Origin: Candidatus Methanoplasma sp.
GTDB taxonomy: Archaea > Thermoplasmatota > Thermoplasmata > Methanomassiliicoccales > Methanomethylophilaceae
NCBI GenBank assembly: GCA_031256955.1
Contig: JAIRPP010000017.1
Location: 1 to 37,464, forward strand
DNA length: 37,464 nt
Reading direction: 5' to 3'
Positions 8,640 through 16,682 of this stretch are shown piece after piece. Below the pieces are notes generated by a model that saw only the letters and a list, made by a program, of their open reading frames with translations, had not been told where the DNA came from and made no database searches. How positions within the stretch are numbered: position 1 is the first letter of the stretch; each line of letters begins with the position of its first letter. Position numbers and translations under genes: made by a program.

Positions 8640-9281
8640 TCAGTTGGGATATATGAAGCCGAGCTCGGCGCAGCGCATCTTGATCTGGTCCTGGGGGATC
8701 TCCTCGTACCCTTTCGGGCCTATGTAGGTTATCAGGAACCCGTCCCCCGACGCGCTGTCCCTCCTCCTGGCGGAGTTCAGCGCGGTTATCGCGACGTCTA
8801 TGGCGTCCTTCTTGGACATGTCCGCGCGGTAGGACGATTCGAGGGACCCGAGCGCGAACACGGACCCCGACCCCACCGACGTGTAGTCGTCCTCTATGTA
8901 GCCCCCGGCGGCGTCTATGCTGTACACGTGCCCGCCGGTGGCGTCGCACCCGCCCACGATGAGCCCGAGGTAGAAGCCCCTGCGTATTATGTTGCTCACC
9001 AGGGTGGCCGCCGCCGCCACGGACATCTGCGACCCCCTCTTCATGGAATATATGGAGATCTCGCTCTGCATGTACCTCACCATGAGCTGCGCGTCCCCGA
9101 CGAGCCCGGCGATGGTCATGCCGATGTTATCCGAGAGGGGGTACACCTTCTGCACGTCCCTGTGGGCGATTAGGTTGCCCATGGTGGCCCTCTGATCGGA
9201 TGCCAATATGACGCCCTCTTTTATCCTGAGTCCGATCGTGGTAGTGCCCGTCTTCGCAACATCCTCTTTGGTCATTTTCAT
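8640..9281 (-). CDS. psmB: Proteasome beta subunit, archaeal 20S
   Basis: This is the catalytic subunit of the archaeal 20S proteasome. A 12-residue propeptide ends in KTG and is followed by the mature N-terminus TTTIGL, so Thr13 becomes the nucleophile after self-cleavage. Counting from it, the conserved Asp17 (ASDQRATMG) and Lys33 (VQKVYP) are in place, as is the SVGSGS motif. Total length is 213 residues. The frame is open further 5', but ATGs at 9281 and 9275 follow a box reading GTTTATATC (9297-9305); the spacing of 20-26 bases suggests a leaderless message from one of them. The gene is divergent from ribonucleotide reductase and upstream of aCPSF1. Confidence 0.96.
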   Translation of the reverse strand: MKMTKEDVAKTGTTTIGLRIKEGVILASDQRATMGNLIAHRDVQKVYPLSDNIGMTIAGLVGDAQLMVRYMQSEISIYSMKRGSQMSVAAAATLVSNIIRRGFYLGLIVGGCDATGGHVYSIDAAGGYIEDDYTSVGSGSVFALGSLESSYRADMSKKDAIDVAITALNSARRRDSASGDGFLITYIGPKGYEEIPQDQIKMRCAELGFIYPN

Positions 9282-9296
9282 CCCTTCGATATCTCC

Positions 9297-9305
9297 GATA
9301 TAAAC
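9297..9305 (-). promoter_or_regulatory. TATA box of psmB
   Basis: GTTTATATC on the minus strand is centred 20 bases before ATG 9281 and 26 bases before ATG 9275. The second spacing is the better fit for a leaderless start. A further palindromic TTATATAA lies at 9360-9367. Confidence 0.5.
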
Positions 9306-9445
9306 GCCATTCAAAACGCATCGACAGCGGAAGATGCTGTCTCCTCCATCCAATACCCATTATATAAGCACTACCATTAAATGGACGTATATTCCAACTA
9401 TTTTCGCGGATCTCCACGCAGGCCTCCGCATCCAACTCTCGCGGG

Positions 9446-9468
9446 TTTAATATCCATGGAAAATATAC
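9446..9468 (+). promoter_or_regulatory. TATA-like boxes of the ribonucleotide reductase gene
   Basis: TTTAATAT (9446-9453) and AAATATAC (9461-9468) lie about 40 and 25 bases before ATG 9489. Either supports the start at 9489 over the in-frame ATG at 9456, which would overlap the promoter. Confidence 0.4.
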
Positions 9469-9488
9469 GCCTGACAAAGGGCAGGATC

Positions 9489-11744
9489 ATGGACGTAGAA
9501 GAGTGGTTGGGATCTGACAATCAGATAGGGATAGACATCTGGCAGAAGAAGTATTGTCACAATGGGGAGACCTTCGACCAGTGGCTTGACCGCGTCAGCA
9601 ACGGGGAGCCGCAGATAAGGGAGATGATCGTTCAGAAGAAGTTCCTGTTCGGCGGGAGGATACTCGCCAACAGGGGCCTGCACAAGACGGGGCTGAAGAT
9701 AACCCTGTCCAACTGCTATGTGATCACTCCGCCCGAGGACAACATAGAATCCATATTCGAATGCGCGGGGAAGCTCGCGAGGACGTTCAGCTACGGGGGC
9801 GGGGTGGGGATAGACCTGTCGAAGCTCGCCCCCAGGGGCGCGAGGATAAACAACACGGCGTCCGCCACGTCGGGCGCGGTCTCGTTCACCGACCTCTACT
9901 CGATGGTGACCGGGCTCATAGGGCAGCACGGGAGGAGGGGCGCGCTGATGCTCACGCTCTCGTGCGAGCACCCGGACCTGGAGGAGTTCATGGGCGTGAA
10001 GATGGACCTGGAGAGGGCCACCAAGGCGAACATGTCCATAAGGGTTACCGACGAATTCATGAACTGCGTCACCGACAAGAAGAGCTTCACGCAGAAGTTC
10101 AGCCGCCCGGAGACCAGCGACTCGGTCACGAAGGAGCTGGACGCCCACGAGTTCTTCAGGAAGCTGTGCTACGCCAACTGGGACTACGGCGAGCCCGGAT
10201 GCCTGTATTGGGACAGGATCAGCCGGTGGAACCTGCTGAGCGAGATCCCGGAGTACGCCTACGCCGGCACGAACCCGTGCGCGGAGGAGCCGCTCCCCGC
10301 GGGGGGCAGCTGCCTGCTGGGCAGCATAAACCTCTCCGTGTTCGTCAAAGACGGGGTCTTCGACGAGGAGGATTTCAGGAAGACCGTGGGCGTGTGCGTC
10401 AGGGGCCTGAACGACGTCCTCGACGAGGGGCTGCCCCTGCACCCCCTGCAGGAGCAGAAGGACTCCGTCAGGGACTGGAGGCAGATCGGCCTCGGCATAA
10501 TGGGGCTGGCGGACATGCTCATCAAGCTCGGGCTGTCCTACGGGTCCAAGGAGGCCATGGACTTCTGCCACAGGCTCGGGTTCATGATGGCGGACGCCGC
10601 CATACGCGAATCCGCCTTGATGGCCGGGGAGTCCGGGAAGTTCCCCAAGTGCGACACGGAGCGCGTGATGGCGTCCCCGTTCTTCATGGAGAACGCCAGC
10701 GAGGAGACCAGGGAGATCGTGGCCAGGAACGGCCTGCGCAACTCCCAGCTCCTGACCATAGCCCCCACCGGCACGCTGTCCACCATGATCGGCGTCTCCG
10801 GGGGCATAGAGCCCATATACGCCATACACTACGAGAGGAGGACCGTGTCCCTCTCCGACCACGACGAGTACTACCGCGTCTACACGCCGGTGGTGAGGGA
10901 GTACATGGACGCCCACGGGATAACCGACGATTCCGAGCTCCCGCCGTTCATCGTGACCGCGCAGAGCCTCGACTACAAGCAGAGGCTCAACCTCCAGGGG
11001 ACCTGGCAGATGCACATCGACGCGTCCATAAGCTCCACGGTCAACCTCCCCAACGACTTCCCCGAGAACGAGATCTACGACCTGTACATCTACGCGTGGC
11101 AGATCGGCTGCAAGGGGGTCACCGTGTTCAGGGACGGCTGCAAGAGGCTGGGCATACTGTCCCCGAAGGAGAAGGAGGAGAAGAAGGAGGCCGCGCCCGC
11201 GCCGCCCGAGGCGAACGGCAGGCGCAAGAGGGGGTTCGTGGAGAACGTGGCGGACGACGTCGTCGGCAAGAAGCGGAAGCTGATCACCGGATGCGGGAGC
11301 CTGCACTGCACCGCGTTCTTCGACCCCCAGACCGGCGAGCTCCTCGAGGCGTACCTGAACAAGGGGTCCACCGGGGGCTGCAACAACTTCATGATCGGGC
11401 TGTCCAGGATGATCTCCCTGGCCGCCAGGAGCGGGTGCGAGGTCGACTCCATCGTGGACCAGCTCAAGAGCTGCGGGTCCTGCCCGTCCTACGTGGTCAG
11501 GCACAGCACGAAGCGCGACACCAGCAAGGGGTCCTGCTGCCCCATGGCGGTGGGATGGGCGCTCATAGACATGCACCAGGAGATGCAGAGGGAGATAAAG
11601 GGCATAAGCGTCGAGACCGACAGGAAGGAGAGGGACGGCTGCGGCAAGCCGCCCGTCAACCCGTGCCCCAGGTGCGGGGACGAGCTCCAGTTCCAGGGCG
11701 GCTGCAACATCTGCAAGTCGTGCGGATGGACCAAGTGCGACTGA
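9489..11744 (+). CDS. nrdJ: Adenosylcobalamin-dependent (class II) ribonucleotide reductase
   Basis: The enzyme reduces ribonucleotides to deoxyribonucleotides with a thiyl radical generated from coenzyme B12. Visible landmarks are the redox cysteine in SNCYV (Cys76), the FSYGGGVGIDL motif, the catalytic NPCAEEPLP (radical Cys264 with neighbouring Glu), IAPTGTLS, and a C-terminal cysteine-rich tail with CPRCG, CNIC and CGWTKC that includes the likely re-reducing or zinc-binding pairs. From the ATG at 9489 it has 751 residues, normal for the class. No second subunit is present or needed. B12 dependence fits an organism rich in corrinoids. Its stop is three bases from the convergent DUF2085-like gene. 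Confidence 0.95.
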   Translation: MDVEEWLGSDNQIGIDIWQKKYCHNGETFDQWLDRVSNGEPQIREMIVQKKFLFGGRILANRGLHKTGLKITLSNCYVITPPEDNIESIFECAGKLARTFSYGGGVGIDLSKLAPRGARINNTASATSGAVSFTDLYSMVTGLIGQHGRRGALMLTLSCEHPDLEEFMGVKMDLERATKANMSIRVTDEFMNCVTDKKSFTQKFSRPETSDSVTKELDAHEFFRKLCYANWDYGEPGCLYWDRISRWNLLSEIPEYAYAGTNPCAEEPLPAGGSCLLGSINLSVFVKDGVFDEEDFRKTVGVCVRGLNDVLDEGLPLHPLQEQKDSVRDWRQIGLGIMGLADMLIKLGLSYGSKEAMDFCHRLGFMMADAAIRESALMAGESGKFPKCDTERVMASPFFMENASEETREIVARNGLRNSQLLTIAPTGTLSTMIGVSGGIEPIYAIHYERRTVSLSDHDEYYRVYTPVVREYMDAHGITDDSELPPFIVTAQSLDYKQRLNLQGTWQMHIDASISSTVNLPNDFPENEIYDLYIYAWQIGCKGVTVFRDGCKRLGILSPKEKEEKKEAAPAPPEANGRRKRGFVENVADDVVGKKRKLITGCGSLHCTAFFDPQTGELLEAYLNKGSTGGCNNFMIGLSRMISLAARSGCEVDSIVDQLKSCGSCPSYVVRHSTKRDTSKGSCCPMAVGWALIDMHQEMQREIKGISVETDRKERDGCGKPPVNPCPRCGDELQFQGGCNICKSCGWTKCD

Positions 11745-11747
11745 CGG

Positions 11748-12263
11748 TCAGCCGCCCCCCGCCGCCAGGCGGGCCGCCCACGCCCTGAGCAGGACGGCGA
11801 GCCCGACGCCGGTCAGCGCGCCGCTGGCCGCCCTCGGGAAGAGGGCGCCGGCCCCCAGCGCGTGCTCCGCCGCCCACTCTATGAACGTGGCGGAGGACAG
11901 GGCGAGGGCGCACGCGGCCGCGCGCGGATCCGCCGCCGTGCCCCTGAGCCTTTTGAATCCCAGGGGGATCAGCGCGGCGAGGGCCCCCGCCATCACGGAC
12001 AAGTCCCTGGCGCAGAACGCCGCCTCGGACCCGTTGATGACCGGGGACCTAGACTCCATCTGGTGGCAGAGCAGGTCCCCCAGGGCGTAGACCGCGGCGG
12101 AGACCGGATCGATGCCCCCCGGGGCCGTCCAGTCCATGCGCCCCGGCGACCCGTCCAGCCCCGAGAACGTCCCCGGGGCGTACAGGAGCGGGATCGCGAC
12201 GATCAGGGCCAGCAGGGCGGCTATGGCCGCCGCCGCCATCCTGACCGGGAACTCCTCCTCCAT
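11748..12263 (-). CDS. DUF2085-like polytopic membrane protein
   Basis: This 171-residue protein has an N-terminal membrane helix (about 10-30), the DUF2085 signature CHQMESRSPVINGSEAAFCARD, and three further hydrophobic segments. The CHQ and CARD cysteines and histidine suggest a metal- or redox-related site, but the family has no established role. The ATG at 12263 is preceded at 25 bases by TTTTATA (12285-12291), fitting a leaderless message. A longer open frame upstream is low-complexity. It lies downstream of the TadC-type gene on the same strand with its own promoter. Confidence 0.8.
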   Translation of the reverse strand: MEEEFPVRMAAAAIAALLALIVAIPLLYAPGTFSGLDGSPGRMDWTAPGGIDPVSAAVYALGDLLCHQMESRSPVINGSEAAFCARDLSVMAGALAALIPLGFKRLRGTAADPRAAACALALSSATFIEWAAEHALGAGALFPRAASGALTGVGLAVLLRAWAARLAAGGG

Positions 12264-12284
12264 GCCCGGCGATCTCCCGGCCCG

Positions 12285-12292
12285 TATAAAAG
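12285..12292 (-). promoter_or_regulatory. TATA box of the DUF2085-like gene
   Basis: CTTTTATA on the minus strand is centred 25 bases before the ATG at 12263, the leaderless spacing. It sits in the gap after the TadC-type gene. Confidence 0.5.
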
Positions 12293-12307
12293 GGCGGGGG
12301 CCCCCGC

Positions 12308-13717
12308 TCACAGGCTCAGGCGGGAGCAGGCGAAGAACACCGCCATGGACACCGGGAGCATGGCGGACGCGCGGAACGCCGCCTCCCTTGCGCCCGACCC
12401 GCCGCCCAGGTGCGACGTGAGCAGCGCCATCAGGACGCACAGCTCGGCGAGGTACACGGACAGCACGGCGGAGGCCCCGCCGAAGCCCGCTCCCCCCATC
12501 GCCCTGGACACCGGGGCCAGCATGGACACGCTCAGCCCCAGGACCAGCGGGGCGAACACCGCCGCGGTCCCCGTCATCATGTCGGTCATGCTCTTCAGCC
12601 TGTTGTTTATCGCCTTCCTGACTGAATCCTGGTCCTGGAGCTGCCTCCCTATGGAGACCGCCAGCCTGCCCGCGTCCCTTGAATCCTTTTCAGAGCTGCG
12701 CTGTATGCGGCAGAACACGCCGGCCATCTGCCCAGATATGGGGCCCAGCGCCCTCTCCAGCGCGCCGCGCACGTCCCCCCTGCACAGGTGGAGCTCCCTG
12801 GAGAGGGATTCCGCCACCCGGGCGCAGCCCCTCCTCTCCCCCACCGCCCCCCTGGCCGCCGCCTCGAAGTTCTCCCCCGCGATCAGCCTGCCGCCGAGGT
12901 CGAACACCGACTCCCTCAGCATGGACTCCCTGGCCGCCCTCGCCCTCTCCCTCCTCGCGCCCCCCGCCATCAGCGCGAACGTGAGGATCCCGGCGGCGGC
13001 CGACGCCGCCATGACGGAGGATGCCGCGTCCCCGGTCGCCGCCCATAGGATCGCGGACAGGGGGGCGGCGGACAGCAGGGCCAGCCCGGCGAGGCCCGCC
13101 CGCCCGCCTGCGGGGGGCGCGAACGGGTTCCTGGACCTTATGGACAGGGATAGGGAGAGTATCGCGCACGGTATGACCGCTATCGTCAGGACCGCCACAG
13201 CCCCCGAGTCCACCGGGGACGGGCCGAACACGCCTCCCATGCTGAGCATGGGCAGTATCGACATCAGCACCATGGGCACCATTATCCCCAGGCCGAATAC
13301 CGCCATGCACGGGGCGTTGAGGGAGGACCCGTAGGCCTCCCCCAGATCCCGCAGCCCGCCCAGCGCGATCTCCGACGCTCCGTCCAGCATCCTCTTCTTC
13401 TCCGACCTGCTGGGGGATTCGGACGCCGCGAACACCATGCGCAGCGCGCGCTTGAACGGCGCCGCGCTCTCCGGCACCTTCGACAGCGCCTCGCCCATGG
13501 CGGACTTCACGTCCCCCGCCACGCGCGCGTCCGCCATGAAGACGGCTTCGCGGAATATGGCGGACGAGCGCTCGGGCCCGCCCGCGGCCACCTCCCTGAC
13601 CGCCGCGTCCAGGGATCCCCCGCCCTCTATCGCGGCGGACATCATGCCCACCACCTCGGGGCACTCGTTCATCAGCGCGCCGGGGCTGATCCTCCGCGCC
13701 GCTCCCCCCTCTCTCAC
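12308..13717 (-). CDS. TadC / GspF-type membrane platform protein, GTG start
   Basis: This 469-residue protein is the inner-membrane platform of an archaeal type IV pilus-like or Tad-like machine. It shows the two T2SSF repeats: cytoplasmic helical domains rich in Glu, Arg and Ala (about 5-115 and 235-370), each followed by clustered hydrophobic segments (for example MAVFGLGIMVPMVLMSILPML and later MMTGTAAVFAPLVLGLSVSML). The start is GTG at 13717, overlapping the stop of the ATPase gene in the sequence GTGA, so translation is coupled. TadC-type proteins bind the ATPase and transmit its motion to pilin assembly. Assignment to the superfamily is firm; which machine is not. Confidence 0.85.
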   Translation of the reverse strand: MREGGAARRISPGALMNECPEVVGMMSAAIEGGGSLDAAVREVAAGGPERSSAIFREAVFMADARVAGDVKSAMGEALSKVPESAAPFKRALRMVFAASESPSRSEKKRMLDGASEIALGGLRDLGEAYGSSLNAPCMAVFGLGIMVPMVLMSILPMLSMGGVFGPSPVDSGAVAVLTIAVIPCAILSLSLSIRSRNPFAPPAGGRAGLAGLALLSAAPLSAILWAATGDAASSVMAASAAAGILTFALMAGGARRERARAARESMLRESVFDLGGRLIAGENFEAAARGAVGERRGCARVAESLSRELHLCRGDVRGALERALGPISGQMAGVFCRIQRSSEKDSRDAGRLAVSIGRQLQDQDSVRKAINNRLKSMTDMMTGTAAVFAPLVLGLSVSMLAPVSRAMGGAGFGGASAVLSVYLAELCVLMALLTSHLGGGSGAREAAFRASAMLPVSMAVFFACSRLSL

Positions 13718-15588
13718 GCGCCCGCCTCCCGCGATCCGAAGAACCTCGACTTGAAGGATTCCAGCACGCCCTCCGCCGTGTCCCCCCTGGCCTTGGACAC
13801 GTGCTCGTTCGCCGCGGCTATCCATTCCGGGCCGTGGTACTCCTCCCCCAGGCTGTTCCCCATCCCGGCCAGGTGAGCCCTTATGAGCGCCCTCGCCCTG
13901 ATGTCCCTCATGATCTCGGGCCTCGTCATCTGCGAGGACGCGGCCGCCCGGCGCATCACCGGGGCCGAGAACAGCGCCGAGCCGTCGGTCATGTCCAGGA
14001 ACTCGCCTGCCGAATCCCCCGTCGCCACGATCTCGCTCATCCGGCGTATCTGGTTGCCGGTCCCCCTGTCGCGGACGGTGCCCAGGGTGATCAGGACGTC
14101 GGTCGCCATGAACGCCTCCGGGGCTATGCCCAGGTCGTGGACCACGCGCTCGAACACCGATCTGGCGGAGTCCCCGTGTATCGTGCCCATTATGGAGCTG
14201 CCCGCCCGCCCCGCCCTCATGCTCTGGTACAGGGTCCTGGCCTCCTCGCCCCTCACCTCCCCCAGCACGATGGCGGACTCCCCCATCCTGAGGGACACGC
14301 GCAGCGCCTCGTCGGCGCGGGAGAGGTCGCTCCCGCCCAGCTTCTCGTCTATGAGCATGGACTGGACCTTGTACCCCATCCTCCTCATCCTGGCCGCCGG
14401 CAGCTCCATGGTGTCCTCTATGGTGAGTATGCGCTGCGACAGTGGGAACTCGAACATCATGGCCGACAGCAGCGAGCTCTTCCCGGCCCCCCTGGACCCG
14501 CACACCAGGAGCGTGGAGCGGTTGTTGACCAGGAACGATATGAGGCCCGCCACCCTGGGGTCTATGGTGCCGTTCGCCACCAGGCGCGTCAGCGTCCACG
14601 GGCGGACGGAGTGCTTCCTTATGGCGACCGCCTCCCCGTTGGGGCTCATCGGGTACCCGATCACGGTCGCCCTGGCCGCATGGAGGCTCATGTCCGTCTC
14701 CAGTATCGGATTGGACTCGCAGAGCTGGAGGCCGCTGTCGCGCTTGAGGACGTTTATCAGGTTCAGGACCTCCTTCCTGTCCGCGGTGAGGTTCGTGCGG
14801 CACCTGAGGTGCGTGTTCGCCCCCGCGGCCCCGCTCATCGTCACGTGGATCCTGTTCTTCTCGCAGGGCGCGTCGATGTATACGTCCTCCAGGTTGGGGT
14901 CGGACAGGAGCGTGTCGAACACGCCCAGGCCCACGGTGTGCCTGTACACCGCGTCGCACATCTCCTCGAGCGCGGCCTCCGCGGCCGCCGCGTCCCCCCC
15001 GCACGCCTCGGAGATCGCGTCCATCCCGCCCGACAGCCTCCCCCTGGCCATCCCGGCGACGCGCCTGCGGTCCGTGACCACGCCGGACTCCCTGAACCTG
15101 CCCCTGACCCATTCTATCGCGTCCTCCACCATGGCGTTGGCCTCGTCCGAGTACCCGTACTCCGACGGGAGGAGGTTGTACTCCGTCTCCCCGTCCCCGG
15201 CGGTCCCCACGGCCACGCTCCCGCCCGGGATGGAGTACTCCGAGACCGCCTCCAGGCCGTCCCTGCTCCCGGCCAGCCAGCAGTCGGCGTATGACGGCTT
15301 GGTCCTGATGCATCCGGCCGCGACCGCGGAGAAGTCGCTCATGAACGACCCGCGGCCCGGGCCGCCCGCCTCCCCGCCCATGGGGGCCCTGCTCGCGGGC
15401 GGGCACGCGGGGTCGCGGGAAACCTCTATGGGGGCGCCGAAGGCGTCCCTCTCCGATTCGGACGCGCGCATGCGGTCCATCTCCGCCAGCTCCAGGTCGC
15501 TGTAGTCGCTGACGATGAAGCGGTCCCTCCCGACGGACGGCGCGATCCTCTTAACCCTGTCCGACAGGGACGCCAGCAGCCTGGGCAT
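13714..15588 (-). CDS. TadA / GspE-type secretion ATPase
   Basis: This 624-residue hexameric motor ATPase powers filament assembly or secretion. The N-terminal half resembles the archaeal GspE N-domain (SDPNLEDVYIDAP, then SMSPNGEAVAIRKHS). The core has Walker A GSRGAGKSS around residues 364-372, an Asp-box-like ILTIEDTMEL, a Walker B-type IVLGEVRGEE, and a His-box GTIHGDSA. The ATG at 15588 shares its A with the stop of the preceding Cys-rich gene (TGATG). The 3' end overlaps the TadC-type gene by four bases. About 140 residues at the N-terminus are variable. No prepilin peptidase is in the window. Confidence 0.92.
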   Translation of the reverse strand: MPRLLASLSDRVKRIAPSVGRDRFIVSDYSDLELAEMDRMRASESERDAFGAPIEVSRDPACPPASRAPMGGEAGGPGRGSFMSDFSAVAAGCIRTKPSYADCWLAGSRDGLEAVSEYSIPGGSVAVGTAGDGETEYNLLPSEYGYSDEANAMVEDAIEWVRGRFRESGVVTDRRRVAGMARGRLSGGMDAISEACGGDAAAAEAALEEMCDAVYRHTVGLGVFDTLLSDPNLEDVYIDAPCEKNRIHVTMSGAAGANTHLRCRTNLTADRKEVLNLINVLKRDSGLQLCESNPILETDMSLHAARATVIGYPMSPNGEAVAIRKHSVRPWTLTRLVANGTIDPRVAGLISFLVNNRSTLLVCGSRGAGKSSLLSAMMFEFPLSQRILTIEDTMELPAARMRRMGYKVQSMLIDEKLGGSDLSRADEALRVSLRMGESAIVLGEVRGEEARTLYQSMRAGRAGSSIMGTIHGDSARSVFERVVHDLGIAPEAFMATDVLITLGTVRDRGTGNQIRRMSEIVATGDSAGEFLDMTDGSALFSAPVMRRAAASSQMTRPEIMRDIRARALIRAHLAGMGNSLGEEYHGPEWIAAANEHVSKARGDTAEGVLESFKSRFFGSREAGA

Positions 15589-16121
15589 CACCCCTGCCCC
15601 CCGCTCGCGATCCCGGCGGCCCTCTTCTTGATCCTGTCTAGGCCGGACTCGGCGTGGTCCAGGGCCCATGCGGTCCTCCTGGCGCACGCGGCGCACTCCT
15701 CGGACCTGGGGCTGAACCCGCTCAGCCTGGACCTGGCCTCGTCGAAGTACGGGTCCGGCAGCCCCACCCATGCCATGTCGAAGATCCTCCTGCGGGAGTA
15801 TTCGCATCTGGAGCACGCGCGCGACGAGCCCTGTCCCGGCATGCTCCCGGCGGAGGCGTCCAGCGCCGCGATGTCGCACAGGATGTCCAGCGCGGCCCCG
15901 GAGATCTCGATGTCCCTTCTCGACCTCAGGACCACCTTCCCGGCCGCGCCGCTCCCGGATATCGCCTTGACGACGCATCTGATGCATTCGTTGGAGCGCG
16001 CCTCGGGCGCACGGGCGCACGCCCTGCAGTCTATGCGGAGGGACCCCTCCGCAGATTCCGTCGCGGGGCGGGGCGCTTCGCGCCTTCCGACCGCCTTTCG
16101 CATCTCGCATATGATGTCCAT
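15588..16121 (-). CDS. Cysteine-rich (four CxxC) protein, first gene of the TadA/TadC operon
   Basis: The 177-residue protein has four CxxC pairs: CRAC and CIRC in the first third, CSRC and CAAC in the last, separated by a central region (VVLRSRRDIEISGAALDILCDIAALD) that could be alpha/beta. This arrangement suggests two zinc knuckles or an iron-sulfur site. There is no signal peptide, so it should be cytoplasmic. Its stop overlaps the start of the ATPase gene by one base, which implies a working link with the motor. I do not recognise a named family. The ATG at 16121 has a weak TATA-like CTCTAATAC 26 bases upstream (leaderless); an internal ATG at 16103 is possible. Confidence 0.75.
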   Translation of the reverse strand: MDIICEMRKAVGRREAPRPATESAEGSLRIDCRACARAPEARSNECIRCVVKAISGSGAAGKVVLRSRRDIEISGAALDILCDIAALDASAGSMPGQGSSRACSRCEYSRRRIFDMAWVGLPDPYFDEARSRLSGFSPRSEECAACARRTAWALDHAESGLDRIKKRAAGIASGGQG

Positions 16122-16161
16122 GAGGCGGAGTCGCGGACCATCCGTATTAGAGAGACAGGAT

Positions 16162-16177
16162 ACAGTTAGACAGTTAG
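16162..16177. repeat. Tandem octamer upstream of the secretion operon
   Basis: ACAGTTAG occurs twice head to tail, about 40-55 bases before the start of the Cys-rich gene and just upstream of its putative TATA-like box. It could be an activator or BRE-adjacent site; two copies of eight bases is weak evidence. Confidence 0.25.
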
Positions 16178-16240
16178 CATGCGAACGGCCCCGAGGCCCG
16201 CTCTCGCGCCGCGCCTACGGCCGCGGGTGGAAAGCAACGC

Positions 16241-16274
16241 ACATATAGGCGGGGGGGGATGGGGCGCCGAGAGG
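16241..16274 (+). promoter_or_regulatory. Promoter and Shine-Dalgarno of antitoxin copy 1
   Basis: ACATATAG (16241-16248) is centred 39 bases before ATG 16283. A GAGAGG Shine-Dalgarno at 16269-16274 has eight bases of spacing. Both spacings match those of copy 2. Confidence 0.45.
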
Positions 16275-16282
16275 CGGGCGAC

Positions 16283-16453
16283 ATGGCAACCAGATCCTTC
16301 CATGAGATGATGGTCATAGACACGGACGAGAAGCTCCAGAACCTCATCCTCGCGTTCGAGGATGCGGAGAAGAGGGGACCCTATGTGCCCACCACCAACG
16401 TCTTCAAGGAGCTCGAAGAGAACAGGAAGAAGATCAAGGACCTCCGCATCTGA
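16283..16453 (+). CDS. Putative antitoxin, solitary copy 1 (56 residues)
   Basis: The peptide starts MATRSFHEMMVIDTDEKLQN and matches the second copy at 50 of 56 positions; the differences are residues 28-29, 47-48, 54 and 56. It is charged and probably folds as a short strand followed by helices; no classical ribbon-helix-helix is obvious. In the second copy the same peptide precedes and overlaps a GNAT acetyltransferase gene, which is why I call it an antitoxin by analogy with GNAT toxin-antitoxin operons. Here the partner is absent: the bases after its stop look like the first codons of a decayed toxin. An in-frame ATG eight codons upstream is ignored because the GAGAGG element fits the ATG at 16283. 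Confidence 0.65.
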   Translation: MATRSFHEMMVIDTDEKLQNLILAFEDAEKRGPYVPTTNVFKELEENRKKIKDLRI

Positions 16454-16494
16454 CGAACTGCGAGATCCGGAGCCTCTGCGATATCTTTGCATAA
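16453..16494 (+). pseudogene. Remnant of a GNAT toxin 5' end
   Basis: Directly after copy 1 of the antitoxin, at the position equivalent to the GNAT start (exactly 400 bases earlier), the frame reads ACG instead of ATG and gives TNCEIRSLCDIFA and then a stop. The intact gene begins MDYTIHSLRKIVT. The Ile, Ser-Leu and Ile positions agree and their codons differ only at the third base (ATC/ATT, AGC/AGT, CTC/CTT, ATC/ATT). About 21 of 39 bases match. This suggests an ancient duplicate with lost start codon and truncation; the alignment is short, so chance is not excluded. Confidence 0.45.
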
Positions 16495-16638
16495 ATGCCT
16501 ATCTTTTACTCCGCGGGGTCCGGCCTCGCCATGCGGGCGCCCGCGTGGCGCGCATATAAGAGTGTTGCGGAACTTCAGCCGCGCCGTATTTCCATCCTTC
16601 GATCTCAGATTTATCGACCTCCTGGATTTAGGGGGAAT
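16495..16638 (+). other. Gap between antitoxin copies
   Basis: No convincing gene. It contains a short T-rich stretch (tatctttta, 16500-16508) that may end transcription of copy 1, and a TATA-like GCATATAAG at 16552-16560 too far from copy 2 to be its leaderless promoter. A frame open from 16495 has no coding character. Confidence 0.3.
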
Positions 16639-16674
16639 GTACAAATAACAGCGCGGACATATGCCACAGAGAGG
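16639..16674 (+). promoter_or_regulatory. Promoter and Shine-Dalgarno of the putative GNAT toxin-antitoxin operon
   Basis: GTACAAATAAC (16639-16649) is centred 38 bases before ATG 16683. GAGAGG at 16669-16674 is spaced eight bases from the start, as in copy 1. Outside this element the two upstream regions are not similar. Confidence 0.45.
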
Positions 16675-16682
16675 CAGAGCGC

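Noticed and set aside
12308-15406. Single 1032-codon fusion frame covering TadC and part of TadA region
   Set aside because: Only the part after GTG 13717 resembles a protein family; upstream it is the wrong frame of the ATPase gene.
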